A stretch of DNA of 64,000 nt from Balaenoptera acutorostrata (Eukaryota > Chordata > Mammalia > Artiodactyla > Balaenopteridae). The translations under genes were made by a program, and so were the position numbers. The notes under the pieces were generated by a model. That model had not been told where the DNA came from. It worked only from the letters and a program-made list of their open reading frames with translations, and did no database searches. The DNA is taken from positions 31,780,011-31,844,010 of the forward strand of contig NC_080082.1 of NCBI RefSeq assembly GCF_949987535.1, in the 5' to 3' direction. This document shows positions 24,385 through 36,277 of this stretch, in pieces. The number at the start of each line of letters is the position of its first letter. The stretch's first letter is position 1.

Positions 24385-25640
24385 TGGTATAAATAATGAA
24401 TTAAACTACAGACCAATATCCCTTACCAATATAAACACATATATCAACGAAATGATATATAAAAATATAAACATCATTTATCCTATCAATGCAAGGTTAT
24501 TTTAATACCTGAAAATCAATTAATGTAACAATTTCAATAAAGAATTAAAACCACACGATCATATTAAGTGACACAGAAAAAGCATTTGACAAAGATCAGC
24601 ATCTCTTCATGATAAAAATCACTCAACAAACTGGGAATAGAAGGGAACCTGATAATGGGCATCTACAAAAAATCCACAGCCAATATCATACTTAATAGTA
24701 AAAGACGGAATGCTTTCCCTAAGATCAGGAACAAGAGAAGGATGTTTGCTCTTGCCATTTCTATTCAACATTACGCTAGAGATTCTAACCAGGCAATTAG
24801 GAAAGAAAAAGAAATAAAAAGCACAGATTGAAAAGCAAGAAACAAAACTATATTTATATGCAGAATACATATACATGACATGATTGATTTTTTAAAATCC
24901 TAAGAAAAGATTTGTAAGTGGTATCTATAAGGGATTTATAATAGATAAAGAATTCCTACAACTCAATAATAAAATGACTACATAATCCAATTTAGGGACT
25001 TCCATGGTGGCGCAGTGGTTAAGAATCCGCCTGCCAATGCAGGGGACACGAGTTCGACCCCTAGACCGGGAAGATCTCACATGCCAGAGAGCAACTAAGC
25101 CCGTGCGCCACACCTACTGAGCCTGCGCTCTACAGCCCACAAGCCACAACTACTGAGCCCACGTGCTGCAGCTACTGAAGCCCACGTGCCTAAAGCCCGT
25201 GCTCTGCAACAAGAGAAGCCACCACAGTGAGAAGCCCGTGCACTGCAATGAAGAGTAGCCCCCGCTTGCCGCAACTACAGAAAGCCCGCGTGCAGCAATG
25301 AAAACCCAACACAGCCAAAAATAAATAAATAAATTTATTTAAAAAAAATAATAATCCAATTTAAAAATTGGCAAAAGGCCTGAATAAGCATTTCTGCATA
25401 AGAAAGGCCAATAAGCCCATGAAAGATGTTCAGCATCTTTAGCCATCAGGGAAATGCAAATCACAACCACAATGAGGTACCACTACACATCCACTAGGAT
25501 GACTATAACCAAAGACAGATAATAACAAGTATTGGCAAGTACAGAAAAATGTGAACTCTTGTATAGTTCCACAGTTCTGTGAATTTACTAAAATTTATTG
25601 ACTTGTATACCTTAAATGTGTGGACTGTACAAAATGTAAT
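24385..25640 (+). mobile_element. Ancient L1 ORF2 region, interrupted by a SINE
   Basis: ACAGACCAATATCCCTTACC, AAAAGCATTTGACAAAGATC and TCCACAGCCAATATCATACT are the reverse-transcriptase part of ORF2. After the SINE it resumes with GGCCAATAAGCCCATGAAAG and GGGAAATGCAAATCACAACC. The frame is broken throughout. Confidence 0.85.
24982..25363 (+). mobile_element. CHR-type SINE with perfect 13-bp target duplication
   Basis: The body runs from 24995 to about 25350. ATAATCCAATTTA is identical at 24982-24994 and 25351-25363. It is inserted in the old L1. Confidence 0.94.
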
Positions 25641-26563
25641 TACATCAACAGAGCTTATTTTTTTTTTAAATAATGAACTCTATAGAAGCAATATAACTTT
25701 ATTCTCATTGCTTTCTTGAGGATTACAGAGTTTCACTGAATTTACATCGTGACTCTTGTAAAATATTGCTATGGTCATTTAAATAACCATTTTCATTTTC
25801 CTAATACATTCTTTTACTTAATCACTTAAATATCAAGCAATTCCCCTATTAAAAGAAACTTTCACCCACAGGGCCTTTCTACATAAACTTTACCTCAAAT
25901 TAAAAGTTGTAACTTACTCAAGCATATGGTAAAATTAGGCAGACTACACAAAACATGGAGATTAATTTCTTCTGTATAAATATTATCATTATATATTTTC
26001 TAAGTTTGTCAAAATAGTAATCAGAAGCTTACTGAAGCTTCAGATTCAGTAATCAGAAGCTCAGAATGTGATATATTTAGTAAACTATATATCACATTCC
26101 TGAGAGTTGATTATATATTAACATTTAAAATACTCATTTCTATTTTTCTCATCTTTTCAACCTTCAAAAATACTCTTTTATTTTTCCTCTCATATCGAGA
26201 CATCTCAAGATGAACATCATTGTGTATTTATGAATGATATGGTTATTGAAACATGGGCATCTGTAATGAGTATGAGAGCCACAATTTCTCAAGTTTCTTA
26301 TTATAGAATTTTAATTTTTGGCTGAAAGTGGAGATAAATAAATTTTACTTGTCATGTAAAAATTCTTTAGAACTGTAATTATTGCCATGCAGGAATTCAT
26401 ATGATATACTTAAGTAAAAACTGGAATGATTACATGAAACTTAGTTTTAGGAATGAGCAGACCAATATTAATACTAAAAAAGATTAAAACTAAAAGAATA
26501 TATATACATTTTTACTCATTTATTATCATTTATTATGTAAACTAAGTTTTTTTTATACAGTAG
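25641..26563. other. Intronic sequence with a small hairpin
   Basis: Unassigned AT-rich DNA. AGTAATCAGAAGCT is repeated at 26016 and 26048. A 13-bp inverted repeat (GAATGTGATATAT at 26064-26076 with its complement at 26087-26099) follows. Confidence 0.5.
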
Positions 26564-27720
26564 CCCAGATGTCCTTTTTTTTTTTTTTTTTTTTTTTTTT
26601 TGGCTGCGTTGGGTCTTGACTGCGGCATGTGGGATCTTTCATTGCAGCGTGCGGGCTTCTCTCTAGTTATGGTATGTGGGTTTTCTCTCTCTAGTTATGG
26701 TATGTGGGTTTTCTCTCTCTAGTTATGGTATGTGGGTTTTCTCTCTCTAGTTATGGTATGTGGGTTTTCTCTCTCTAGTTATGGTATGTGGGTTTTCTCT
26801 CTCTAGTTATGGTATGTGGGTTTTCTCTCTCTAGTTATGGTATGTGGGTTTTCTCTCTCTAGTTATGGTATGTGGGTTTTCTCTCTCTAGTTATGGTATG
26901 TGGGTTTTCTCTCTCTAGTTATGGTATGTGGGTTTTCTCTCTCTAGTTATGGTATGTGGGTTTTCTCTCTCTAGTTATGGTATGTGGGTTTTCTCTCTCT
27001 AGTTATGGTATGTGGGTTTTCTCTCTCTAGTTATGGTATGTGGGTTTTCTCTCTCTAGTTATGGTATGTGGGTTTTCTCTCTCTAGTTATGGTATGTGGG
27101 TTTTCTCTCTCTAGTTATGGTATGTGGGTTTTCTCTCTCTAGTTATGGTATGTGGGTTTTCTCTCTCTAGTTATGGTATGTGGGTTTTCTCTCTCTAGTT
27201 ATGGTATGTGGGTTTTCTCTCTCTAGTTATGGTATGTGGGTTTTCTCTCTCTAGTTATGGTATGTGGGTTTTCTCTCTCTAGTTATGGTATGTGGGTTTT
27301 CTCTCTCTAGTTATGGTATGTGGGTTTTCTCTCTCTAGTTATGGTATGTGGGTTTTCTCTCTCTAGTTATGGTATGTGGGTTTTCTCTCTCTAGTTATGG
27401 TATGTGGGTTTTCTCTCTCTAGTTATGGTATGTGGGTTTTCTCTCTCTAGTTATGGTATGTGGGTTTTCTCTCTCTAGTTATGATATGTGGGTTTTCTCT
27501 CTAGTTGTGGCACACGGGCTCCAGAGTGCATGGGCTCTGTAGTTTGCGGCACACAGGCTCTTTAGCTGAGGTGCGTGGGCTCAGTAGTTGTGGCGTGCGG
27601 GCTTAGCTGCCCCGCAGCATGTGGGATCTTAGTTCCCTGACCAGGGATTGAACCGTGACCCCTGCCCTGAAAGGCGGATTCTTTACCCCTGGACCACAGG
27701 AGAAGTCCCCAGATGTACTT
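26564..27720 (-). mobile_element. CHR-type SINE expanded by an internal minisatellite
   Basis: A minus-strand SINE: a T-run of 27 (26575-26601), GGCTGCGTTGGGTCTTGAC, then the tandem array, then AGTTGTGGCACACGGGC and the complemented start ending GAAGTCCC near 27709. CCCAGATGTCCT before and CCCAGATGTACTT after are the target duplication. Without the array the element is of ordinary size. Confidence 0.9.
26667..27504 (+). repeat. 28-bp minisatellite, 29 identical units plus a variant
   Basis: The unit begins TTATGGTATGTGGG and ends TTTTCTCTCTCTAG. Its period is exactly 28 from 26667 to 27479. I see no substitution in the 29 units. The last copy changes TTATGG to TTATGA and is two bases shorter. 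The homogeneity points to recent expansion or homogenisation, so length is probably polymorphic. Confidence 0.97.
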
Positions 27721-29154
27721 CTGAATGTTATATTGGGTTTAATGTTAGCAAGATAAAACGCTTCTTTAAAATTTTTTTCTATATATAAAAGAAGCTTGAT
27801 GTCTCAGCATGATATTAACATCTCAAGCAGTATTTAATTCCTCTGGTTGATAGTAATAATCCTGAAAAAGTTGTTGAGGACTGGTGTCTCTAATTAAAAG
27901 TAGTAAAAAATAAATTTTCTACTATACATGAATAAGCATGTACACTATCATTATAACATGCTATGTTAATTTAGTTATATCATGGTATTTGCTTTTACCA
28001 TGAAAAATTTGATGTATTTAAAAGGCTTCACTTTGTTTTTATTTATTAATTTTATTCTTAGTTGGTTAGTCTGACTTACTGTAACTTCAGAGGATAATCT
28101 TTTGGAGACACTTTCATGGCAACTGACATTGTCTGGGGAAAGAGTATTGTTAAAGACTCTCCATTTGGGTTTAATACAATTTCTGTTGTCGTTTTCATAG
28201 TATATTTGAGTTAAGTTCCTTATGTTCTAGGTGAGCCAATTGTTTTTCAAATTTCTGATGTTTAAAAAAAACTTCATTAATCAGACTTCAATACTTAAAA
28301 TTAAACATACATAAGAATTTGAGCTATAAAGAAGAAATCTAGCCAATTAAATGAAAAATAAATTTTTTATGATTATTTTAAATGAGATTTCACATACATG
28401 TCCTTAATTCTATTAATAAAGCACTAAATGTATTAAAAGACCTACTTTTCATTAAAATTTATTATGCAGAATTGTAAATCCCAAATAAGATTAAATATTT
28501 TAAATACATGTATGAATGTACGAATACATATGGACAAATATGAGACTGTATAAATTAGCTAACTTTCTACTTGCTCTATGAACACAGTCCTTTCAATAAT
28601 ACTCTCAACAACCATCCACCTCCTACATAATACTTTTTTTAAGTTATTAAAATCAAAATGATTTAGCCATTTAAAAATATCAGTTTCTAGACTACACCTC
28701 GAACACTAATCTATATGTTGGTACTTTTTAAAAACGTAGCTGTGCAAAAACATAAAAGTGTATAGAAGTATTATACAAATACCCATAAACCCACCACCTA
28801 GGTTTAACAAATATAATATTGTTGAAAATCTGTTTTTTTTTCCTTAGATTTTGCAAAACAGAACATACTTGAAAACTACTGAAATCCCCAGTCCCATTCC
28901 TCGCTTTCTAGAGCAAACCACTATTCTGACTTTGTCATGTTATCTTTTCAGTATGTGTTTCTGTAACTTCATCTTAGAGATCTGTATCCATTAACATCTG
29001 GGGAAGGAATGAGGAGAGGAAGAGTTATATCTGTTTATTTAAAAGACAGAGATTTGAAGTAAATAAGACAAGTATTAATATCTATTTAATCTCATTTCAT
29101 GAGGGTTAGCTTATTTTCTCTATGTTAAAAATAGTGTATAATTAACCATTAATA
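27721..29154. other. Intronic sequence, mostly unassigned
   Basis: A segment at 28720-28970 (CCCATAAACCCACCACCTAG; GCAAACCACTATTCTGACTT) resembles an old interspersed repeat of uncertain family. No gene is seen. Confidence 0.35.
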
Positions 29155-29375
29155 ATAAAAGAAAATAGTGACTTTGAAGTTAGGCAGCCTTGGGTTTAAA
29201 ACTCCTTTCTGCTACTTACCAGCCACGTAACTTTGGGCAAGTTTGTTAATCTTTCCAAACTTTAGTGTCCTCATCCATAAAATGTGGATAATATTGGTAC
29301 CAGCTACATAAGATTGTTTTCAGTATTAAAATAGGCTAATCCATGGAGTGCATAGCACGATACCTGGCTATAATA
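29155..29375 (+). mobile_element. MIR SINE
   Basis: TTAGGCAGCCTTGGGTTTAA, TAACTTTGGGCAAGTTTGTT, TCCTCATCCATAAAATGTGG and GCATAGCACGATACCTGGC follow MIR. Confidence 0.8.
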
Positions 29376-29377
29376 TT

Positions 29378-29460
29378 TTTTGAGTGCTTATTTTCTAAGC
29401 TCTTTACAAGTATTATCCTATTCAATCTTACATCTATCAGTCACTAAAAGAGATAGGTAC
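29378..29460 (-). mobile_element. MIR fragment, antisense
   Basis: GAGTGCTTATTTTCTAAGCTC and ACAAGTATTATCCTATTCAA match antisense MIR. It runs into the inverted repeat at 29436, whose first arm ends GAGATAGGTAC like MIR's GAGGTAGGTAC. Confidence 0.6.
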
Positions 29461-29485
29461 GGAACTATCTCTTTTAGTGACTGAT
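29436..29485. repeat. Perfect inverted repeat, 21-bp arms, 8-nt loop
   Basis: ATCAGTCACTAAAAGAGATAG (29436-29456) is exactly complementary to 29465-29485, with GTACGGAA between. It is hairpin- or cruciform-capable. Confidence 0.97.
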
Positions 29486-29499
29486 TATCTATACAACGG

Positions 29500-30060
29500 G
29501 TTTGTATGTAGTGACCTGTGGTTAGATTGTTATTTTTAAAGAAAGGGAAACATTTTATTATAATGAATGGGTGATACTTACAGCAGTGAGAGATCTGGGA
29601 AGTTATATGGGTGCCATTTACAAGGCTTTGAGTGCCAGGCTAAGTGAAGACTTTGAGCAGGGAAAAATCACGATAAAAGCTGTACCAGATTAACCTGATA
29701 TTAAAGTGGAACAAAGCAGAGGCAGTAAAACTTCTTTTGGTGAAGAGGTCTACATTCAATTGAAAAATGTAAAACTAGATTTAAGAAGATACGTATTTGG
29801 GGAGTATCTGGTACAAAGTTATAGAAGAAGGTATGGGACATCCTAAGATAATTGAAGTAGAAAATATAGAGTGAGAAGACAAGAGAGCTTTAGCCAGAAT
29901 CTTGGGGAACCTGGATTAATGGGGCAGGAGAAAAAAAGAACCAAGAAATTAGAGAAAGAATAATCAGTCTAAGACTTTGTAGTGTCCCTGAATCCACAGA
30001 AACAGATTCCAGAAAAAGTGATAAGCAACAGTGTCAAAAATTGAGTAGCTATGAGAAGTA
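29500..30060 (+). mobile_element. Ancient mammal-wide repeat, diverged
   Basis: Purine-rich text such as GCCAGAATCTTGGGGAACCTG and GTGATAAGCAACAGTGTCAAA follows the order of a common old repeat. The family is not assigned. Confidence 0.35.
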
Positions 30061-30574
30061 ATTGGTATATCCCTTTCTCTACATTTCAGTAAGTATAGAT
30101 GGTTTCTCCTTACCAAAAGTACTGTCATCTATATTTCCCCTTAATATATCACTAAAACAAATATTTTCTAATATTTATAACTTCTCATTCTTCTCTTCCC
30201 TCAAGATAGAAGAAATTTAAAAGAGATCGTAGCAACTCACTTGTCTTCATCAAATTATGCAAATCCCTTTAATTTATCCCAGTTTTAGCCAATGTTTCCC
30301 TGAAGGAAAACGTAAATTTAGAAGGCGCATTAAAACAAAGGGAAAAAGTAATGGATTTGAAAAATGTCCGAGAGAATTCATAGCTGTTTACAGACCACTG
30401 CTTCGCAAAGGACATCCTGGTAATTACAAAATATACAAAATTTGTATGGCAGGATTATTTATGAATTTTTTTAAATGACAAAGCAATAAAGATTTGGGTA
30501 CATTTTTAATTCTCAAAGTCATGATCAAAACTACATGGTTAAAACATTTCATTAGGATATTTTAAGTGAAAATG
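30061..30574. other. Intronic sequence, unassigned
   Basis: Contains a 73-codon + strand frame (30257-30478), antisense to CHD9, rich in Arg/Lys, without known homology. Confidence 0.35.
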
Positions 30575-30865
30575 ATAAAAAAAAGGAAAAACTCAGTAGT
30601 TTATCCTAACAACTGGAAAAACTTGAATATGAATTAGATTTTAGATGAAATGTAGAGTTACTATTAACTATCTTTGGTGTGATATTGGTTGTGTAGAAGA
30701 ATCTATCTCCTCATTCCTTAGGAGATGCAACATGAAGTATTTTAGAGGTAAAGTCTCATGATGACTGGAATTTACTTTCAAATCATAGAGCCTGAAACAA
30801 CAAAATCTATGTATCTATCTATAAATAAAAACAAAGCAAATATGGCAAAGTGTTAACACCTATTG
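30575..30865 (+). mobile_element. Old L1M-type 3' fragment
   Basis: GATATTGGTTGTGTAGAAGA, GATGCAACATGAAGTATTTTAGAGG and AGCAAATATGGCAAAGTGTTAAC follow an L1M-like 3' UTR. Confidence 0.5.
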
Positions 30866-31179
30866 AAATGAAAAAGCATTTATTTACTATTCTTTCATTT
30901 ACTCATTTTATTTACTTTTTTGGATACTGAATATTTTTCATTAGAAAACCAGAGAAAATAACTTGTCCTGATCTACTGCCATACCAACAACCCATTGAGT
31001 GGAACACACATATATTAACAGCACAATTTCACTTTAATCCCAAGAACACAGACAACTTTGTATTTAAGAAAATTTTAAAACTATACAGTCATCTACAAAC
31101 TCTTAATTCATAAATCAACAATACTTGAACTGACAGATACAAAGCCCAACGTATGGATAATGATAATGATTTCCATAGA

Positions 31180-31870
31180 GAGAAAATCTTTCTCTTGGTC
31201 ACAGACAAGCCAGCGACCTACATCTCTTGCTAATTTACCAGCTCTCACGAACTAACTTCACAAATCTGTGTCACTGCTCATAAAGAAAACACCTTCCTTT
31301 ATATCAGGCAAGAGGGGTCCCTCTTCCTTGAGCTGCACAATTTAGAGGGTCTGGTTCCTGTGTCACACCCCTCCTCAGGGCCAAAAGGATCTACTACCCC
31401 TCCCCTCTTCTAGAATATGCTCCAGGTACACAGGAATTCCCTACCTAAGACAGTCTCACACTCACTTGCAGAGCCCACCTTGGGTCTATTCCCTAGGTTT
31501 GTTCTCTCAAGGAAGTACTTGTATGGCAAGGAACACATATTGCCAGTATGTGCATGGTTAGGGCAAAGAGATGGCAAGAAGGAGGTGGAGCTTGGATATG
31601 CAGGCTGAGAAGTCCACACGTGTTCATGAGGCCCCTCAAGATACAGGATGGAACCAGGGGTGGAAAGAGAAGTAGAATGGCCCACTTCTGCCATATTCTG
31701 GATGGGGAACTCCAGAGAGCCCAAGACCTCTAAATTCAAACGAGTGTTTCTGTTTGCCAAGGAAGAACAGAACATATTTAACAGTTTATTTACAACTTTT
31801 AAATATTTTGACATACAATTTAAGAGCTTCCAATTGTACTCTTTCCCTGGGACTCACAAATATTAGGGGC
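31180..31870. other. GC-richer unique-looking segment of unknown origin
   Basis: It stands out from its AT-rich surroundings (about 31280-31740) and matches no repeat I know. Frames are open on both strands (longest 134 codons, minus strand, 31410-31814), but neither looks like a known protein and no splice context is clear. It could be part of a retrocopied UTR, an old LTR or a non-coding exon. Confidence 0.3.
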
Positions 31871-32144
31871 AAGCCTGTATAAAAATGAGTTAAGAAGCAG
31901 TTATATAAGAAAGGGGGGGAGTGTAAAAAAAAAGAAACAGTTATGTAAGAAAAAGAATAAAAAGGAAATAGAATCAGGGGATCTCTTTTAGATCATGCCA
32001 CTAAAAAGTTACGTAGACTTTATATCTGGGCCTCAGTTTTATACCCATAAAATTTTTAAAAGTTGATTAATAATTAAAGGTCTTCCTAGTTCTAAAAATT
32101 TTTCTTAAATCCTTAAAGCAAGGAAGCATTACTAAACAACAAAC

Positions 32145-32335
32145 TGACTTTACAATTTACAAGGCACTTTCAAATTTATTGTCACATTTATTAACCAGAA
32201 ATGCTAAAAATATACAGCCACATATTACAGATGAGAAAACTTGCCTAAGACTACTATGATAGTAGATAGAAGGGCTAGGACTTGAGCCTAGTTCTCCTCA
32301 CTACAAATTCAGTGCTTTTCCAACTTTATCAAAGA
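32145..32335 (-). mobile_element. MIR/MIR3-like fragment, antisense
   Basis: TTTACAAGGCACTTTCAAAT, CATATTACAGATGAGAAAAC and GGACTTGAGCCTAGTTCTCC match antisense MIR-type SINE. Confidence 0.65.
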
Positions 32336-32550
32336 AACTCACACCCGAAAAACCACCTGCAAAATATTTATTATCCAACACTGGAACTGATAAACAAATG
32401 ACAGATACCAAGAACAGAAATGAAAACTATCTAATTCCTCTTCTTCATAAATAGCTAATTTGTCTGATGACAAAAATTAATGAATTCAACTTTCTAGTAA
32501 TTATGGCTCAATTCAGTACGAGATACAACCACACGAGTAACATTAAGAAA

Positions 32551-32797
32551 GTGCTGATAGAGCAACTAAGCCCGTGCGCCACAACTACTGAGCCCACGAG
32601 CCACAACTACTGAAGCCCGCGTGCCTAGAGCCCTGCTCCACAACGAGAAGCCACCGCAATGAGAAGCCCACGCACCACAACGAAGAGTAGCCCCCACTCG
32701 ACGCAACTAGAGAAAGCCCACGCGCAGCAACGAAGACCCAATGCAACCAAACATAAATAAATAAAATTGATTCTTTAAAGAAAAAAAAAGTGCTGAA
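32551..32797 (+). mobile_element. 5'-truncated CHR-type SINE
   Basis: Starts inside the element at AGCAACTAAGCCCGTGCGCC (about 32560) and ends in an AAATAAATAAA tail. GTGCTGA flanks it at 32551-32557 and about 32790-32796. The tRNA-like head is missing. Confidence 0.88.
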
Positions 32798-32823
32798 AGC
32801 ATAAGTTATAAAGAAAGAGAGTC

Positions 32824-34017
32824 AAAAACAGCATTTTTTTAAACATCTTTATTGGAGTATAATTGCTTTACAATGGTGTGTTAGTTTCTGCTGTATAACA
32901 AAGTTAATCAGTTATACGTATACATATACCCCATATCCCCTCCCTCATGCGTCTCCCTCCCACCCTCCCTATCCCACCCCTCTAGGTGGTCACAAAGCAC
33001 TGAGCTGATCTCCCTGTGCTATGCGGCTGCTTCCCACTAGCTAGCTATTTTACATTTGGTAGTGTATATATGCCAATGCCACTCTCTCACTTCATCCCAG
33101 CTTACCCTTCCCCCTCCCCGTGTCCTCAAGTCCATTCTCTATGTCTGCATCTTTATTCCTGTCCTGCCCCTAGGTTCTTCAGAACCTTTTTTTTTCTTTT
33201 TTTAGATTCCATATACATGTGTTAGCATACGGTATTTGTTTTTCTCTTTCTGACTTACTTCACTCTGTAGGACAGACTCTAGGTCCATCCACCTCACTAC
33301 AAATAACTCAATTTCGTTTCCTTTTATGGCTGAGTAATACTCCACTGTATATATGTGCCACACCTTCTTTATCCATTCATCTGTCGATGAGCATTTAGGT
33401 TGCTTCCATGTCCTGGCTATTGTAAATAGTGCTGCAATGAACATTGTGGTACAGGACTCTTTTGGAATTATGGTTTTCTCAGGGTACATGGCCAGTAGTG
33501 GTACTGCTGGGTCATATGGAAATTCTAGTTTTAGTTTTTTAAGGAACCTCCATACTGTCCTCCATAGTGGCTGTATCAATTTACATTCCCACCACAGTGC
33601 AGGGGGGTTCCCTTTTCTCCACACCCTCTCCAGCATTTATTGTTTGTAGATTTTTTGATGATGGCCATTCTGACTGGTGTGAGGTGATACCTCATTGTAG
33701 TTTTGATTTGCATTTCTCTAATGATTAGTGATGTTGAGCATCCTTTCACGTGTTTGTTGGCAATCTGTGTATCTTCTTTGGAGAAATGTCTATTTAGGTC
33801 TTCTGCCCATTTTTGGATTGAGTTGTTTGTTTTTCTGATGTTGAGCTGCATGAGCTGCTTGTATATTTTGGAGATTAATCCTTTGTCAGTTGCTTCGTTT
33901 GCAAATATTTTCTCCCATTCTGAGGGTTGTCTTTTCGTTTTGTTTATGGTTTCCTTTGTTGTGCAAAAGCTTTTAAGTTTCATTAGGTCCCTTTTATTTT
34001 TGCAAAAACAGCATTTT
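32824..34017 (-). mobile_element. 5'-truncated L1 with ORF2 end, 16-bp target duplication
   Basis: Minus-strand L1: 3' UTR at about 32838-33200, then the ORF2 C-terminus split over two frames (33202-33636, 33576-33983) with a frameshift where they overlap, ending near 34002. CAAAAACAGCATTTTT flanks the element at about 32824 and 34002. ORF2 features visible are WWECK near the start of the downstream frame and a VEYYSAIK motif. There is no intact reverse transcriptase, so the element is dead. It is the longest L1 piece here with recognisable protein text. Confidence 0.93.
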
Positions 34018-34084
34018 TACAAAATAAAATAGAGCAACACGTTGGAAATCGGATTATCTGATTAAAAAAAAACAGTACTAATTA

Positions 34085-34178
34085 CTTGTGGGATCTTAGT
34101 TGCCTGACCAGGGATTGAACCTGGACCCTCAGCTGTGCGAGCTCGGAGTCCTAACCACTGGACTAACAGCAAATTCCC
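34085..34178 (-). mobile_element. Short CHR-related SINE fragment
   Basis: TGTGGGATCTTAGTTGCCTG and AGGGATTGAACCTGG are the tRNA-like head in reverse, ending AAATTCCC. Confidence 0.8.
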
Positions 34179-34344
34179 TCTTTATCTTTTCTCAATATCT
34201 AGTTTTCTCAAATCTGTGTTCGAGTTTTAGGTCTGTGACTTATAAACTGTGGTACCTTGAGTTTGTTTTTTTCATTTATAAATTAAGGTGCCACAATTAA
34301 CATTATAAGATTATTATGAGGAAAAAATGTGATGACATACAGAA

Positions 34345-34555
34345 AGTATCCAACACTATCTGTATGACCCTGAGCAAGCTATGTAACTATCCTATGCTTC
34401 AAGCCAGTATCTGTAAAACAGAGTAGATGATAAGATCTACCTCACAGAGTTGTTCTGAAGATTAAATGAAAAAAACATATGTAAAGCTATGAACATAAGT
34501 ATAAATGCTCAATATTTATTGGCTGTTTGTATTTTTATTATTATTCATAATTGTA
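34345..34555 (+). mobile_element. MIR SINE
   Basis: TGTATGACCCTGAGCAAGC, GTATCTGTAAAACAGAGTAG, CACAGAGTTGTTCTGAAGAT and ATGCTCAATATTTATTGG match MIR. Confidence 0.75.
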
Positions 34556-36277
34556 CTAATTTTCAATGGAAAGTCTGTACATTTACCTTGATTTTCTAGG
34601 ACTCTTTCTAATCAAAGGTACACACAATAATTTATCTACAAAAATATTCATCATACTATCTAAGAAAAATAAACTGGCTATATAAACCATAGTATTTCTA
34701 CATTATAAATTATTATACAGTCATTAAATGGTGTTTTAAGCCTTCCAATTAAGTCCAAGATGGAATAATAGGAACTGGATTTACCCTCATGCTTAAAACA
34801 ACCAAAAAACCAAGCACAATATATAAAACAATAATTTTTAGACATTGGACATCAGTCAACCCATGACAGTAATCCCTGAGAGAAGGGAAACAATTGAGCT
34901 AAGGCTATTATCTTATTTGGAGAATAAAGAGAATGCTTCCAAGCTGCAGAACAACAGTGATATCAGGAAGTCAGGTGGAATCTCACAGCCTGTGTTGAGG
35001 AGACAGAGCTGTAAGTTCAGGGGAGCCAGAATGCAGGGGAAAATTCTGCAGAGGAGAGAGCTTCACAGGGAAAGACCTCCAGAGATCTTCAGAAGGTCTC
35101 CTCTCAAGGCTTTAGATAAGTACTGATCAATACTACTACTTTGTGAAGAAACTGCCCAAGGCCCAGAACAAACCACGTGAAAGCAACTGAGATCATACAC
35201 TAAGGCCAGGAATAGTCCATCTTTCCATCAGCCAGACTGGAAAATCTTGTATTTCACAAGGAATTGGACAGAGAACTCACAAGGTTATTTTGTCAGTAGT
35301 GGGGGAAAATTAGTCCTAAATATTGTCCATCCAAACAAAGCTTGGAAACAGATCTTATAAAGATAAACCAATTTCCAAGTAACTTACTGTATCCCAGAAC
35401 AAAACTCAAGAATATTTACAAAAATGCAAAACTTTCCAACACTCATCAGGGTAAAATTCACAATGTCTGGCACCTATTCAAAAATTATCAGGCATGCAAA
35501 GAGGCAGGAAAATACAACCTACATTAGGAGAGAAATAAATCAATAGAAGCAGGCTCAGAAATGACACAGATGATAGATTTAGTAGACAAGGATAAGTAAC
35601 ATAGCTAGTATAATTATATTCCAAATGTTCAGTAAATTAGAGGAAAGATTAAGCATGTTAAGTAGAGACATGGAAGACATAAAATAAATGAAAACGAGAT
35701 TTAAAAAATACATTGGCTGGAATTAACAGATTACACAGCAGAAGAAAAGAGTAGTAAATACATATTAATAAAAACTATCCAAACACAGAACAACAACAAC
35801 AATAAAATCCAAAACCAAAGACAGGGAAAAGGCTAAAAAAGAAAACACGAACACACACACACAGCATGAGTGAGCTGTGGAACAACTTCAAGCAGCCTAA
35901 TCTATCTGTAATGGAGAACAACAAAAATATTTCAAGGAAAAATTTCCACGTTTGACAAAAACTATAAGCACAGATCCAAAAAGTTCAACAAAACTCATGT
36001 ACAAGAAACATGAAGAAAACCACATCAACAAGTATCAGAATCAAATTGCTTAAAAACATTAGAAGAGAGAAAATGCATAAAAGTTACCAGGGAACAAATA
36101 TACGTTACATGCAGAGGAACAAAGATAAGAATTACAGAAGTCTTCACATCAGAAACAAGGCAAAACAGAACACAGCAGAGCAACATACTTAAAGTATAAA
36201 AAGAAACATAAAAACCACTGGCAACCTAGAATTCTATATCCAGCAAAAGTATCTTTCAAAAATAAAAGGGAAATGAA

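Noticed and set aside
26667..27504. CRISPR-like array of 28-bp repeats
   Set aside because: The units are contiguous with no spacers, lie inside a SINE in a mammalian intron, and have no cas genes. It is a minisatellite.
30257..30478. 73-codon Arg/Lys-rich + strand frame as a microprotein
   Set aside because: Composition is suggestive but there is no homology, no good start context and no supporting splice signals. Kept only as a note.
33202..33983. Two 135-144-codon minus-strand frames as host genes
   Set aside because: They are the frameshifted end of L1 ORF2 in a 5'-truncated, target-duplicated insertion.
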